Assembly: GCA_963402885.1 (NCBI GenBank) | Contig: OY727096.1 | Span: 6,510,001-6,574,000, forward strand | Direction: 5' to 3' | DNA from: Antedon bifida | Lineage: Eukaryota; Echinodermata; Crinoidea; Comatulida; Antedonidae | DNA length: 64,000 nucleotides | Shown: positions 1 through 13,300 of the stretch, piece after piece | Layout of the letters: every line of letters begins with the position of its first letter | Numbering within the stretch: position 1 is the stretch's first letter | Notes under the pieces: model-generated | What the model saw: only the letters and a program-made list of their open reading frames with translations | Databases searched by the model: none | What the model was told of the DNA's origin: nothing | Program-made: the position numbers and the translations under genes

Positions 1-151
1 CTTGTTTATTTGAATATTAGTTACAGTATCATTCAGTATCATACAGTTTCATGTCCACAGTTTGTTCTTCATTAGCAATGGTATTGTACTACTGATGCCA
101 GCCTTTGTTCTGAAGAGTATAGGTTCAATCTTCTATTAAGCAATCCCTTTA

Positions 152-313
152 AACATGGTTCCCCTGGGACGCAACGCAATAAAACGTATGTGACACAGGT
201 TATAGTTGTCCAATTGAAAGTGATTGATCTTCTGAACTCTAGCTTGTAATTGCCTAGATTACTTGCTTCGCATGTATGTCCCTGCGTTGCATCACATTGG
301 GGCACCAAGCTTA
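152..313. mobile_element. degenerate MITE, family A (GGTTCCCAC termini)
   Basis: The left end (catggttcccctgggacgca) and right end (tgcgttgcatcacattggggc, then ACCAAGCTTA) are inverted relatives of each other and of the better-preserved copies at 8325-8537 and 23062-23280. Confidence 0.5.
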
Positions 314-1250
314 ATCTAAAGATTGTATCTGATCTTTAAGTTATCAACTGGTTTTTTAAGTTGGTGTCTGTCTTCAATTCTGAAGATTATTGGTTCGATG
401 CCACACTGCATTGTGAATCGGTAACATTCAATCCTAGTACATAGAGTACACTTTAGTATTAATTATGTCATACATTGAATTACTTTCATTAGAATAGTGG
501 TATGCTTAATTTATGGTATTGTAGAATGTCACCCTTCTTCAATCACACATTATTATTTTACTAGTATGGTAGGTGGGTGTTCCTCTTTATTATATCTGCA
601 GTAATAGTGTGTTGAATACCCTGCAAGGTTTCTCCTTAATAAAGATTTCAAAAGATAATTAATTTACATATGGAGGGACACACAGGTGCAGCCTGAAATG
701 TCTCATCATGGTATACCAAAAGATTCAGTATTTAATTTAATAGTTTATTCTTTTTTTCACCCTAGTTTATATTCAGCCTCAGATTAGAATGTAAATGTTT
801 AGTGGCATTGTTGTATTAATAGTATTTTTCTTTTTTATTGTTTAATATATTATAAATAATAGTTTTGATTTATATTGTTCTTTGTTAGAAGATATGGCAT
901 TATATTTCGTACCCGTAAATACTGAAACATGTGACGTTTAAAACTTAATGTCATCCTACTAAGATCATGAGAAAAAAACCAAAATAACTTTTCAGGCAAA
1001 TAAAAATTTGTGTACACGTTGTAGAAGGTACTTGTGGAAATGGTTAACTGTTCTGATACACAGACAATGACTAGCCTTGGAATCTATCAAGAGGTGTCTG
1101 TATGATCTAGCTGCACCATATAATCTACCTCATGGGAATTCCCAACCAGCTCAGACAGTCTACTAACCCCTACCCTAATTTAGATCAGAAGTAAATACCT
1201 CATACTAGACCAATTGTAGCTAATTCAATGTTATTTCTTATACCCTACAG
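314..1250. other. intron/upstream DNA, nothing recognised
   Basis: AT-rich, without long ORFs. I searched for the exon that should end in ...HW (two bases of a Trp codon) and did not find a convincing one, so it probably lies left of the window. Confidence 0.5.
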
Positions 1251-1343
1251 GGACCACTCGGGTGGAAACTCTGAATTGAAGAGCAAGTATCCAGATTTAC
1301 TTGTCTATGGGAGCAACGTAGATCATGTACCGGGTTTAACAAA
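1251..1343 (+). CDS. PNKD-like exon with DHSGG zinc-ligand motif
   Basis: Acceptor ...ccctacag, donor gtgagt. It encodes DHSGGN and a stretch ending in VPGLT. It enters one base before a codon boundary and leaves with two bases of an Asn codon completed by the next exon. Confidence 0.88.
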
Positions 1344-4300
1344 GTGAGTGTACTATGTTTGTTTTACTGCAATATGACCAAACAAAACACCTATTACTTG
1401 ATAAGCAGAAATGCATCTCTTATTATAATATATAACTTACAGATTGGAATGACATCATGATAAGATACAGCAGAATTACAAAACAATACAGAACGATTGA
1501 CTAATTACAAGACAATAGAGAACAATTGGCTAATTACAAGACAATAAAGAACAATTGACTAATTACAAGACAATACAGAACAATTGACTAATTACAAGAC
1601 AATACAGAACAATTGACTAATTACAAGACAATACAGAACAATTGACTAATTACAAGACAATACAGAACAATTGACTAATTACAAGACAATACAGAACAAT
1701 TGACTAATTACAAGACAATCAATACAGAACAATTGACTAATTACAAGACAATACAAAACAATTGACTAATTACAAGACAATACAAAACAATTGACTAATT
1801 ACAAGACAATAAAGAACAATTGACTAATTACAATACAATAGAGAACAATTGACTAATTACAAGACAATACAGAACAATTGACTAATTACAATACAATAGA
1901 GAACAATTGACTAATTACAAGACAATACAGAACAATTGACTAATTACAATACAATAGAGAACAATTGACTAATTACAAGACAATACAGAACAAATGACTA
2001 ATTACAAGACAATACAGAACAATTGACTAATTACAAGAATTACTAATTATTTTCATCATACACTTGATCTTGTGAAATATAATGAAGTTATATTGTAATC
2101 GTGACTCACAATACACCTTGGACTGACAAACTAGGTCAAGAAAATGGATGTAGGTCATTTATACCGGTACTATTCGTTACTACTTGGAAGTAGACAGACA
2201 ATCTATTAATTTTAATCAGGTTTTATACTGTAAGGTAGCATTACAATAACAATTCCTAATTGCATACAGTAGAGTTTTTAGTTGGGCACATACATCCCCT
2301 TTGATCAACTACTAAACATTTTTCCAGTGATATGCCAATAGCAAAATTACTGAGGCCCCAGTACATTTGCATGCATAGCCAGAGGGTTTAGTACCTGTTT
2401 TTTTGTCTGAAATTCTCTCGTCTATATTGGTAACATAACCAAAATTGGTTTTATTGTACTTTGAAGAAATTGATATAATAAACATATGTACAGTAGACCT
2501 ACTACTAACCAATATTGTTATGCTCTATCGATTTGAGTCGTCGTTGCTGAATTAATGTACTCATTGCATTTTTAACAGGCTTTAATGAAATTAATTTTTT
2601 TTTGTCTCAACAGTAATCTCAATGACGGAGAAAAATTTTCTGTAGGTTGTTTAGAGTTTACTGCTCGATTTACTCCTGGTCACACTATTGGTAATTTTGT
2701 TCAATTTATAAATATGTAATGTTAGCCCACATACCAATCAGACTATTAATATTCAATCTGACACATTAACATTAGATTAACAAAAACCGATATGTACTGT
2801 AGACAAAAATCTAATCGTTATAGATTCGCAATGGTACTATTCTATTTGTCCCACTTTTAGGCCACACAGTTTACATCCTTGATGCTAGCCGATATCAATC
2901 TCCTGGTCATGTGTTTACCGGCGACCTTCTGTTCATGGCTGGAACGGGTAAGTGCTAAGCCTACTTTAGTTTTTTCGCCTGTCTATTGTTCTACATCTAT
3001 TTCCTCTTGATGTCTGACAGAGATGAATGACAGATGAGGATAGTCTTCATAGATAAGGACTAATAATATTAATAACAGTGATTGTAGATTTATAAAGTGC
3101 AGAAATTAGTGCTGACTGAGCATGATGATAATTAAAATGTTTGGGATACAAAAAAAGTACCAGTGTATATTTTGCTTGTGTGCACCTCACTTTGTGTGCA
3201 CCTCGCTTTTTGTCTACCTTGCTTTTGTGTACCGAGTGCTTTTGAGTACCTCACTTGTGTGTACTTTGCTTGTGTGCACTTGCTTTTGTGTATCTTGCTT
3301 GTGTGTACCTTTCGTGTGTGTACCTTGCTTGTGTGTACTTTGCTTGTGTGCACTTGCTTTTGTGTATCTTGCTTGTGTGTACCTTTCGTGTGTGTACCTT
3401 GCTTGTGTGCACCTCACTTGTGTGCATCTCACTTGTATGTACTTTACTTGTGTGTGTACTTTGGTTATGTGCACAGTTTATCTTTCAAAATTAGTAGAGT
3501 ACTTGTCAGCACTACAAGAGCATAATTATATTTTTAATTTTGCAATATTTACAGCAGATTTAGGCCTCCTGGAATACAGAGACTAGTGTGTGCAGACAGA
3601 ATGAGTGCCCTACCTTGTTTTGAAAATCTTTTTTTTTCATAAAATGTTGTTCAATGATTGGAAATCTTTACTATTGTTGGTATTGCACAATTCCAAGAAG
3701 ATTTAACTATGCTCTAACCACATGGCCACTCAACTCAACATTTTACATTACTGGGTTAGCTCTTCAATTGATGGCACTGCAAAATTGCACGTAGCCTGGA
3801 TTGCAGACGACGCAGACAGGATAAGTGGCCCACCTTTTCTGGAAACACCCTTTTTCATAAAATTCTGTTGAATATTGTGTTAGCTCTTCAATTGGTGGCA
3901 TTGCAACATTCAGGTGGCTGCAACATGTATTGTGGAGGCTAGTCTATGCAGACAGGATGAGTCCCACCTTGTCTGGAAACACCTTTTCATAAAGGTTATG
4001 GGTCAAGCTCTTAACATTCTACAAAAAATAGCTATTTTCATCCATCTTTAGAATTAATAAGCAGGCAATTTCAAAATGTATGAAAAAACAAATTCAATTG
4101 TGCTAGAAGATCTGCCTTTGTCAGAGAGATGTAATAAGCTAGAGGGCGTACTCCAGACTGAAAAGTGATTCCAACAGGAGGGGGAACCAACAAGATGGCG
4201 GCCGTAAATGTGTTCAAAAACATTATTTAATATAAAAAATAACAATCTAATATAATACATTAAGACTACATAAATTACAACACATATTCTTGTCAAATGG

Positions 4301-7300
4301 AATAAATAATTTCCTGGTAATCAAACATTTTTTGTATAGAAGGATCATATAGAATACGTTCGCGTTTATATGCTTAACACGCTGCGTTGCGTATCGTTCT
4401 CAACACAGGTATATAGTAGTGCGTATTGCGTAGAGCATATCTGATTGGTCGATTGCAGCCGCCATCTTGTTGGTTCCTTCTCCATCACTTTTTGAACTGC
4501 GATAAAATTGCAGTTTGCCATCTAGCCTTCGGCTATATAATATCATTGGCTTTTATACAGAAATAGTAATGTAAGGTAAAGGTATTCATATTTGTCCTCA
4601 AGCTTAACTGGAAACTGAGGAAATTCGGATTAGGCCCTCCACGGACCCACGGCAGCCAGCAGTGCAGCGCCTACCAGATCAGCACACCGGGAGACGATCC
4701 CCTACTCTTTTCGAATAGTGTACCAAGTTCTTTAACGTGCACTGTTAAGTACACGGGACCAACGGCTTTACATCCCATCCGAAGGACGAGGCAATGAGAG
4801 TAAAGCATCTTGCCTAAGGATGCAATTAGTATGGTACAGATAACCTCGAACCCATGCCTATCACATGCTAGTCCGTTATTACCATTACACCATCACTCTC
4901 CAGTATATACAGCACCCGCCGCGATTTCTAGACGGTCTCCCATCCAGAATGCAACCGGGCCCAACGTTGCTTAACTTCGGTGATCTGACGAGAACCGGTG
5001 TTTCAACGCAGTATGGCCGATAAATAGTAGGTAGGAATAGACCATAAAAAAACTTAGTGTTAAAAAAAAAATGAACAGGTTCAAACTAGTTTGACAAAAA
5101 AGTGTGTGCCCAAAATATGGTAGTAATATATGACATCGTGTCCATATGGGCACATTACATAAAGTTTGATAGAGCTAAGAAGGTGGAAAAGCCTAGAATT
5201 AGAGTTGTTGAGGATCTACGATTTCTTACAAACTCCTACTGTATTAACAATACTTAATTATTGAAATTATGTGGAATTTACCAATATCTTGTGTTCAAAT
5301 TTAGCCTAATAGGAGGTGGGATTATACTCGAACATGGGATTACAATATTGGTCATAGTACGGATTCAAATTACTTTTTATTTTATAGTATGTAAAATTGC
5401 TTTGTTTGATTTTGAGATTTGAATCAATAGCAACTTTTTTTATTTGATATTATCACAAAGATACCACAATATATTTTTTATTGCTATTGTAAATTTTTAT
5501 TGCAACTATTCCATATGGCACGAGCGCTGATATTCAATTCTTTTTAATAAAGTAGATGTGTGTTTGTTTGACCAGTAAAGACCTCATCATAATGCTAACA
5601 TTTCATTGTCAGTCATAAAACTGAAAGTTCACATAAAAAAATATGCCTTCTAAAATGCGAGATTGGAACGTCAAAACCGAAGATATGAATAATTTAAGTT
5701 CAGAAATCCTTAGAAAAAACAACCCTGTGTTGACTTTTAGATATTACTTCTTAGTGCTTGTTTGTGCTGTTATGTGAGAAAATAACCTATTAATAAAAAT
5801 TACCCTGACTAATTTCTTATTTTTTTAAATATAACACAAACTGTTTCCAGGGTTTGCAAGGAACGAAATATAATGTGAACATGAACAGTGTCTAGAGTTT
5901 GCTTATAGGCAGGAACAAAATATAATGTGAACATGAACAGTGTCTAGAGTTTGCTTGCTGCAAAGAATGTAATATAATGTGAACATGAACAGTGTCTAGA
6001 GTTTGCTTGCTGCAAAGAATGTAATATAATGTGAACATGAACAGTGTCTAGAGTTTGCTTGCTGCAAAGAATGTAATATAATGTGAACATGAACAGTGTC
6101 TAGAGTTTGCTTGCTGCAAAGAATGTAATATAATGTGAACATGAACAGTGTCTAGAGTTTGCTTGCTGCAAAGAATGTAATATAATGTGAACATAGTTTC
6201 TAGGGTTTGCTTGCTGCAAAGAATGTAATATAATGTGAACATGAACAGTTTCTAGGGTTTGCTTGCTGCAAAGAATGTAATATAATGTGAACATGAACAG
6301 TTTCTAGGGTTTGCTTGTTGCAAAGAATGTAATATAATGTGAACATGTACAGTTTCTAGGGTTTGCTTGTTGCAAGGAATGAAATGTGAACATTAACAAT
6401 TTCTAAGTTTTACTTATTGCTACAGTAGCAACAAAATATAATGTGAACATGAACAGTTTCTAGGGTTTGCTTATTGCCAGGAACAAAATAACATGAACAA
6501 GAGCAGTTTCCAGTATATGAGCTTTGCCAGGAACCTCAGCCATTAATTTGTTTTATCAATAGTGTTTTTAATATAATTTGAAATAATATTTTCTTATGTC
6601 GAAATTAACTTGTAATCGTACATATTTGTTTTCTTAAGCATTTCACTTGGGTAGTTATAAACTATAAATTCTTTATTTAAGTGAGGGTTAAAGGAAGTTG
6701 TTTCATAGGTTGCAATGGTTACAGGAAGTAATGTAGATCGAAATGAAGGATTTCTGATTTATACTTTTGAATTGTCTTTATACATTTGGCTTAAAGTACT
6801 TTGCATTGCTGCCCGTCACATGTTGCGTATCGGCTCCAGTATAAAGGGTAGAACAAGGTCAAGTTACCGAATTGGTCTGTGTGGGATGGTATTGATGAAC
6901 ATGTTACAAGTTAATTGTTAAAAATGCAATTTAAGGAAAAAAAAATAACGTCCCTAGATTTCTCATGGTTGAATTGAACTAAATAAAAAATTATTATGAT
7001 TTCAGATATCATTTGTATTTGTTTAGGGATCTTCAACTTTTATTCTTAATCATATTTGCCTACAATGGATTTGTTTGATGGTAAAAGTAATTTAGTGTTT
7101 TTATTTCTTAAAGTCAGGTTGAGATCATCTAATTATGGATTTTTATTATAAGTATATAGTTAAGTTATAAGTATTAATACAAATTGATCCATCATCATTA
7201 GCTTGACAAATGAATTAGGTAAAACAGTTTTAAATGTTATTTCATACACATGTAATAATAATAATACGAATTTGTAATGCGCCAATTCCAGCAGTAAGTG

Positions 7301-10300
7301 ATCAAAGGTATATGAGAGAGCTCAATTTGATAGAAAAAGATGAGTTTTCAAGGCAGATTTAAAGGCGATAGTAGAAGAACATGACCTAATAGAGGCGGGT
7401 AGGTCATTCCATAAGCGAGAGGCAGCAGAAGTAAAGGTGCTTAGGCCATACGTTTTAGTATTAAAAGTCGGAATGGAAAGAAGATTTTTTGAAGATGAGC
7501 GAAGATTCCAACCAAATAGAACATGTGTTCTTTTAATCTACCACACAACAACCTGTAATGTTAAACAATATAAGACAAAGACTGAATGAAATCCTAAATG
7601 TTTAATGTAGTAGTATGTTATGATTTTACAATCATTCAAACTTTATTACCATTTTTGTTCTGAAAACATCTTGTAACCTTTCTTTTATCCATTTATGATT
7701 TGTTCAGATTTGTTTGATTTTATACGGTCAAACAAAAAGCTTTAAACAAAAGGAGCATGTGATGAAACGATAACAGCATTTACAAAACAAGAAATTAAGT
7801 GATTCCCATTTAATGGTCTGTTATATAAAACTAAATTTTCACGAGAGCTAAATCTGTACCAGCATTTTATATCTCTAAATATTACTAAATCTTATAAAGT
7901 CTTGTATAAAATTAGTATTAGATGTGAAATTCTTAACTACAAGTGGAGCAACTTAATAAATTTCTCGTCTTTACTTATTTGTATTAAAAAAATCAAAATC
8001 ATCAAAACTTTAAAAAAAATGAGGCAAGCTATTTGTTTCAAGAAGAATCATATTTTTAACATTTCATTCTCTTAACCCATTTCTTCCATCTTTCAAATTT
8101 GTTCTTGTCACTTCGAAATGGCCGACATTCCTCTCATCTCCAATTCCATGCTAAAAACTTCCGCTTCCTCCACGCTACCCTTCCCCATTCACTATAGCCT
8201 ATAAGGTGGCTGGTCAATTTTAAACCTTTTTCTGCCCTCCCGAATGATATTAAAATTGCACTCAGTCGTAAATTATTGTATTTATATCGTATTGTCTTTT
8301 TATTCGGATATTTACACATGATCCTTAAGCTTGGTTCCCACTAGCGACGCAATGTAATGCAACATACGCAACGTAAAAAAATGCCCTTCCAATAATTGTG
8401 TTTGCCCCCGTCTGCGTGAAATCAAACCTGCGATTTTTACAGCACTGTTGCGTTGTCGGTTCCCACTTTTGATTACGCAATACATCACTTTGCGTCAATA
8501 CATCACTGCGTTGCATTCTAGTGGGAACCATGCTTTAGCTAATAAAGTTTAAGTGAGAAACCAATTTAATTGGAAAAAATTTTCTGCAATGCAAACTGTA
8601 AATCGTCTTATACTTGTATATAAAATTCTTCATAATTAAACTCCTAACTATCTTAATAATATATTTAGATTTTGTAATAATACATTCAACCCTTAGAGGC
8701 ATAGTCACTTAAATGGTGATCTGCCTTTACCTAAGACTGGATATAAAAAAGCCTTAGATATAAAGGTGCACTTGAATGGAACAACCTTGTTGTTGACATT
8801 CACTCGTCTACGACCCTAAAATCATTTAAACATAACTTTATACTGTACGTAATAATATTGTAGAAACATTGTTGAAATTGTATTTGAATTTTTGTATGTG
8901 CACGGCCCCAGAGAAGAACAAACCATGTGTTGTTCTTGGCCTCCTTGGTTAAATAAACTTGAATTGAATGTATATACAGTATTTTATGGATAAAAAATTA
9001 GATAATAATAATAGTCATTTTTTGTATTTTTTAGGTCGAATGTTTGAAAGTTCAGCGATGGAAATGTTACAATCTTTAGACAAAGTTTGTGAACTTGCTG
9101 ATGATACATTTATATGGCCAGGTAATAAACATTAATGTAATTAAAAAAACCAAAACAAAGAAAACTGTTTGCCAAATAGCACAAATAATAAAAATAACAA
9201 AATGAATTGCTTAATAATAAAAATAATATTAGTGAAGTCTGGTTACCAAACCTAATTTTATTTCCCTTTACTTCGGAAACATGTAGCATACCACCTGTTT
9301 ATTTGCCATGCAAAACAATAATAATATTTTAAGTGTTGGTTTAATAAATAGCATGTGTTTTTTTGATACAGGACATGAGTATGCTAAGAGTAATCTAACT
9401 TTTGTACAGCATATAGAACCAAACAATGACAAAGTTAAGGTAAAGTTTGATGTATCATAGACAACAATAGATTGTTATGTGTATGTATAACCTGTCCAGG
9501 AAATGTTAAGTTGTTTAATAGATATGTTTATTATTTTTACTCTCACTATTATTGTTGTTCTTATTTATGTATGATATGCAAAATATAGTAGTAACTTGTA
9601 AAACAAGCCGATAAAAGGACTTTTACTGTGAAACAATTTAGTGTCATGAAAAGTACACAAATGAATGGGATATGTCATTTTACGTTCCTTTTAGATGAAA
9701 TATATTTAAATATTGATACTCATTAGCTAAACACAGGGCCTCAAAGCTCAAGGGGTCTCCAATCCCCTAATTTTTACCCTGCTATGAAACAACACATTTC
9801 TTAAGTACATAATACTGTAACATAAAATGTGATATAAGATTTATATAAACAGATTTGCCCCAGTAAATTTCCACCTGACCAAGATCTTATGTGAACTTAA
9901 ACAAAAAAGAAAACAAATAACTGTTTATATATTTCACTGATTGAACCTGTATTATTTGTTTGTTAAACATGATTCTCTTGTCAATAACCTCTATTTTAGA
10001 TACTTTGAATTTATTACAATCTAGAATTTACATACTCCATTTCTCATATATTACAACATTATTTGAACATTCATGCCTCTGAAAAAAACTTCAAAAATTT
10101 GCCCTTTCATTTTTTTTGTCACATATGATAAGTAGAGGTTTTATTTATTTCTTCTTTTATACTGGATGACCTATCCCATACAAGACTGTTCTTCCAAAGT
10201 GCCCTATGTATAGGACCATAACCAGCCCACCAGCATGACCCTACTCTTGTTGAACAGTGTACCAAGTTCTTTATCGTTACATGTGCAATGTACATACATA

Positions 10301-13300
10301 AAACCAACACCTTTATGTCCTATCCAAAGGATGAGGCAATGAGAGTACAAGTTATCTTTTGGTTCAAATAAATAAATGAAAATGAAATGAAAAAGTATCT
10401 TGTCTAAAGTAATACATAATATTTAATTAACAGACAAGGCTCGAATCCATGCCTCTCACATGCCAAGTCCAATAACACTTACCATTATGCCATACCGCTC
10501 TTGCAGTATTGTCTTATTGCTTTTTAATTAATTGAATTAAAGGTTGTAACAATTTTAATGTTTTAAATGTTCAAGCAAATGAAGTTCTCAGTTTCTGAGG
10601 TAAATACAATTTTTTTTAGAACTTGGAATTAGCAGACAAGAAATTATAATTGTTTTTTCATTTGGTTTGGTAGTAGATAGATATCATTTAATTTATAATA
10701 CCTGCAACCAATTCACTATAAATAGAATTAAAATCAACTTTTCAAAAAGAAAGTTTACACAAATAATCCAGCTTGGTATAATCCAATGTTATTTTAAGCT
10801 ATTATAAGCTAGTTGAATATTTAATTAAAACACTATACAAAGAAATGAAAAACGCATTTTAAAAGCCTTCTCTATTAATGTTCTTTGTTTGAAGCGTTTA
10901 TTTAATTTTTAATGTTCTCGCAAAAAAAATCAATTAATTTGTGGCAATGCACTTTCATATTGAGGGACTGTCAATTGTATTCTAAACAATACAAAAGGAT
11001 TTACATATATAAAAGTCCTTTGTGTCTGATAAAAGAATTGACTATATTACTTTTATCAGAATTAAATATTGAACAAATTGTTGTAATTTGATTTTTATGA
11101 CTTAGAAATGAAAATATGTATTAAAGAATTATAGTCTTTGTGTTTTACAAATTACATGATATTTGCATAATACATTTTACAAATGTAATTGGAAACGAAA
11201 TGCAGATTTCATATTATAGCTACTGTTGAAAGATGTCTTTGTTATAAAATAAGAATTTACTTTGTTTTCTGATGACCTTGCACTGGATTGAACCAAGGCC
11301 TTGGTGGTAAGACACGTTCATTGCTGTGCCACGATGTCAACAACACTTCCTTATCAACCATGGTTTGAGGAAAGAGCGCGAAATTACATGTAATTAAACA
11401 ACACATATCAAAACAAAACATGTATAATCTTTTATTAATTCACGCCTTCCTAAGCCGCAATTATTTTTTTGGACCCTGGATAATAATTATTTGTGAACAA
11501 AAGCAGGGCATATAGTGATTTCACAATATGTTCAGTTTTTTCTCACTTCTAACTATGTACACTCCTGCAGAAGTTCACTTGGATATAAGTCAATATTTTG
11601 TTTTCAACTTTGACTTTACAATATTGTCTTTATAATGTGAACTGTTCAAAAGAACATTAGACAGTTAAAAGTGTTATCAATCTGTAGAGCTAAAAACGAG
11701 ACTAAAACTTGCACACTAGAAGAGTGGAGCAGCCATGACTGGGGTAGCTAGCCCGAGGCCACCTAGAATATTTTAATTGCCTTATTCTCATTTAAAAAAT
11801 AAAAATTTGAAAATAATTAGTAAAATTGCAGAAGAAGAAGAATGAAAAAGAACAAATGTGTACTATTGTATTACAGTATTGTATTATATAAGAAAGTGTA
11901 TAGAAATATTTTTTACATGAAGGATAAATGCAATTGAAGGTAGCATCATTTTTTAAGATGTTTGCAAGAATTAAAATTATAAATGAGAAAATAAATATAA
12001 TGATAGTTAACAAGAGTATTAGTTAGAAACTAGTAGTGTACTAACCCTATTTTACTTATATATTATTATTTATTTATTATTTATTATATATTCTATGCAT
12101 TATATGTATATCAAGAGAATAAATGTGGGGAGCCCCACCAAAGAGATAAAAAAACAAAAAAACATTTAACAAGCAGCTATATTTGTAATTTGCCAAAAGC
12201 ACAGTTGACTGCAAAGTTTAACAAAATCTTCAATATTGTTCAAAGTAAAATTCAAAGAAAAAGAACAAAAAGGGGGATAGACAGTAAAGAACCATGACTG
12301 TATATATCATTAGTGTGGAGCGCTATATAAGTCTGATACATTGTTTCCAACAAGCATCTACCCTAGACTGTGCCTATGGACCTTAGGAAGTTTAACCACA
12401 ATGTATTGTTATAACATAATGTAGCTTTTGTATACATTCACTATTGTATATAGTACAATAATAGAGAAAATCGTTTCTCATAACGGAAGTTCATTTTTTA
12501 TCAAAGGATATAATGAATGTTAAACCAAGGATGGTTATGTGTGCTAGATTTTTGTCTAGATTTGGTAGTTTTTTGTAGGTTTATGCATTAGTTTTTTCTT
12601 TGGTTTTCCACAAGTTCCCTGAAGTGAATATGTACATTTAACAAATCTTATTGTTATATAAAAATCATTTTTAGTTAGTAAGGGAAATAGCAGAAGTCTA
12701 CAATCGAGTTGGGGATGAAATCATAATACACTCAGTTGAGGGCGCTAATTTGGCAATGCTTACACATAGTTTCTTCTAAATGTTTGTGTTCTGAAGCTAA
12801 TCTTGTATTAATAATTTCAAATACAAGTTTTGTTAAGTAAAAGTGTTAAATACAGTAATATTTCAAAATTTACTTCTCCTATTCTACTAAATGGCAGATT
12901 AAATTTTGAGAGGAACAGAACATCAGTATAGGGCCTATTACCCAGTATGTGTGTGTATGAGATATTAGATTTTGGCACTGAGGAATTGCTAGGCTAGGTC
13001 TGGTAACTTCCGCTATAGTAGATAATAAAGTCTGTATTTACGCTGTTGATTTAATGCTTTGATTTGCACTGTTGCATAAGCCTACCATTACATTTAAGTT
13101 CAAACTAGGAGATCAGCCAAACTGGTTATATAATTTAAACGACTTTCTAAACAGTTCAAATCTGTAATCCCCAAATGTATTATATTGCTGTATAAACAGA
13201 CTAAAGGCCAATTTACACAGATGAGCGGTAACGGTAATAAAAATATAGAATATTCCTTATTACCATTTACACACAATGCGAACCGGACTGGTTTCCGCTC

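Noticed and set aside
1471-2040. CRISPR-like array
   Set aside because: The 29-bp unit repeats without unique spacers, in a spliced eukaryotic gene; it is a minisatellite.
3122-3586. ORFs of 154, 120, 86, 79 and 73 codons on both strands
   Set aside because: They lie on the 15-bp minisatellite, whose period keeps all frames open; five-residue repeats in every frame.
4909-5022. Functional 5S rRNA gene
   Set aside because: Several changes in conserved 5S positions and direct fusion to a tRNA-like SINE body.
6048-6294. Minus-strand repeat proteins (MFTLYYILCSKQT...)
   Set aside because: Direct translation of the 52-bp minisatellite.
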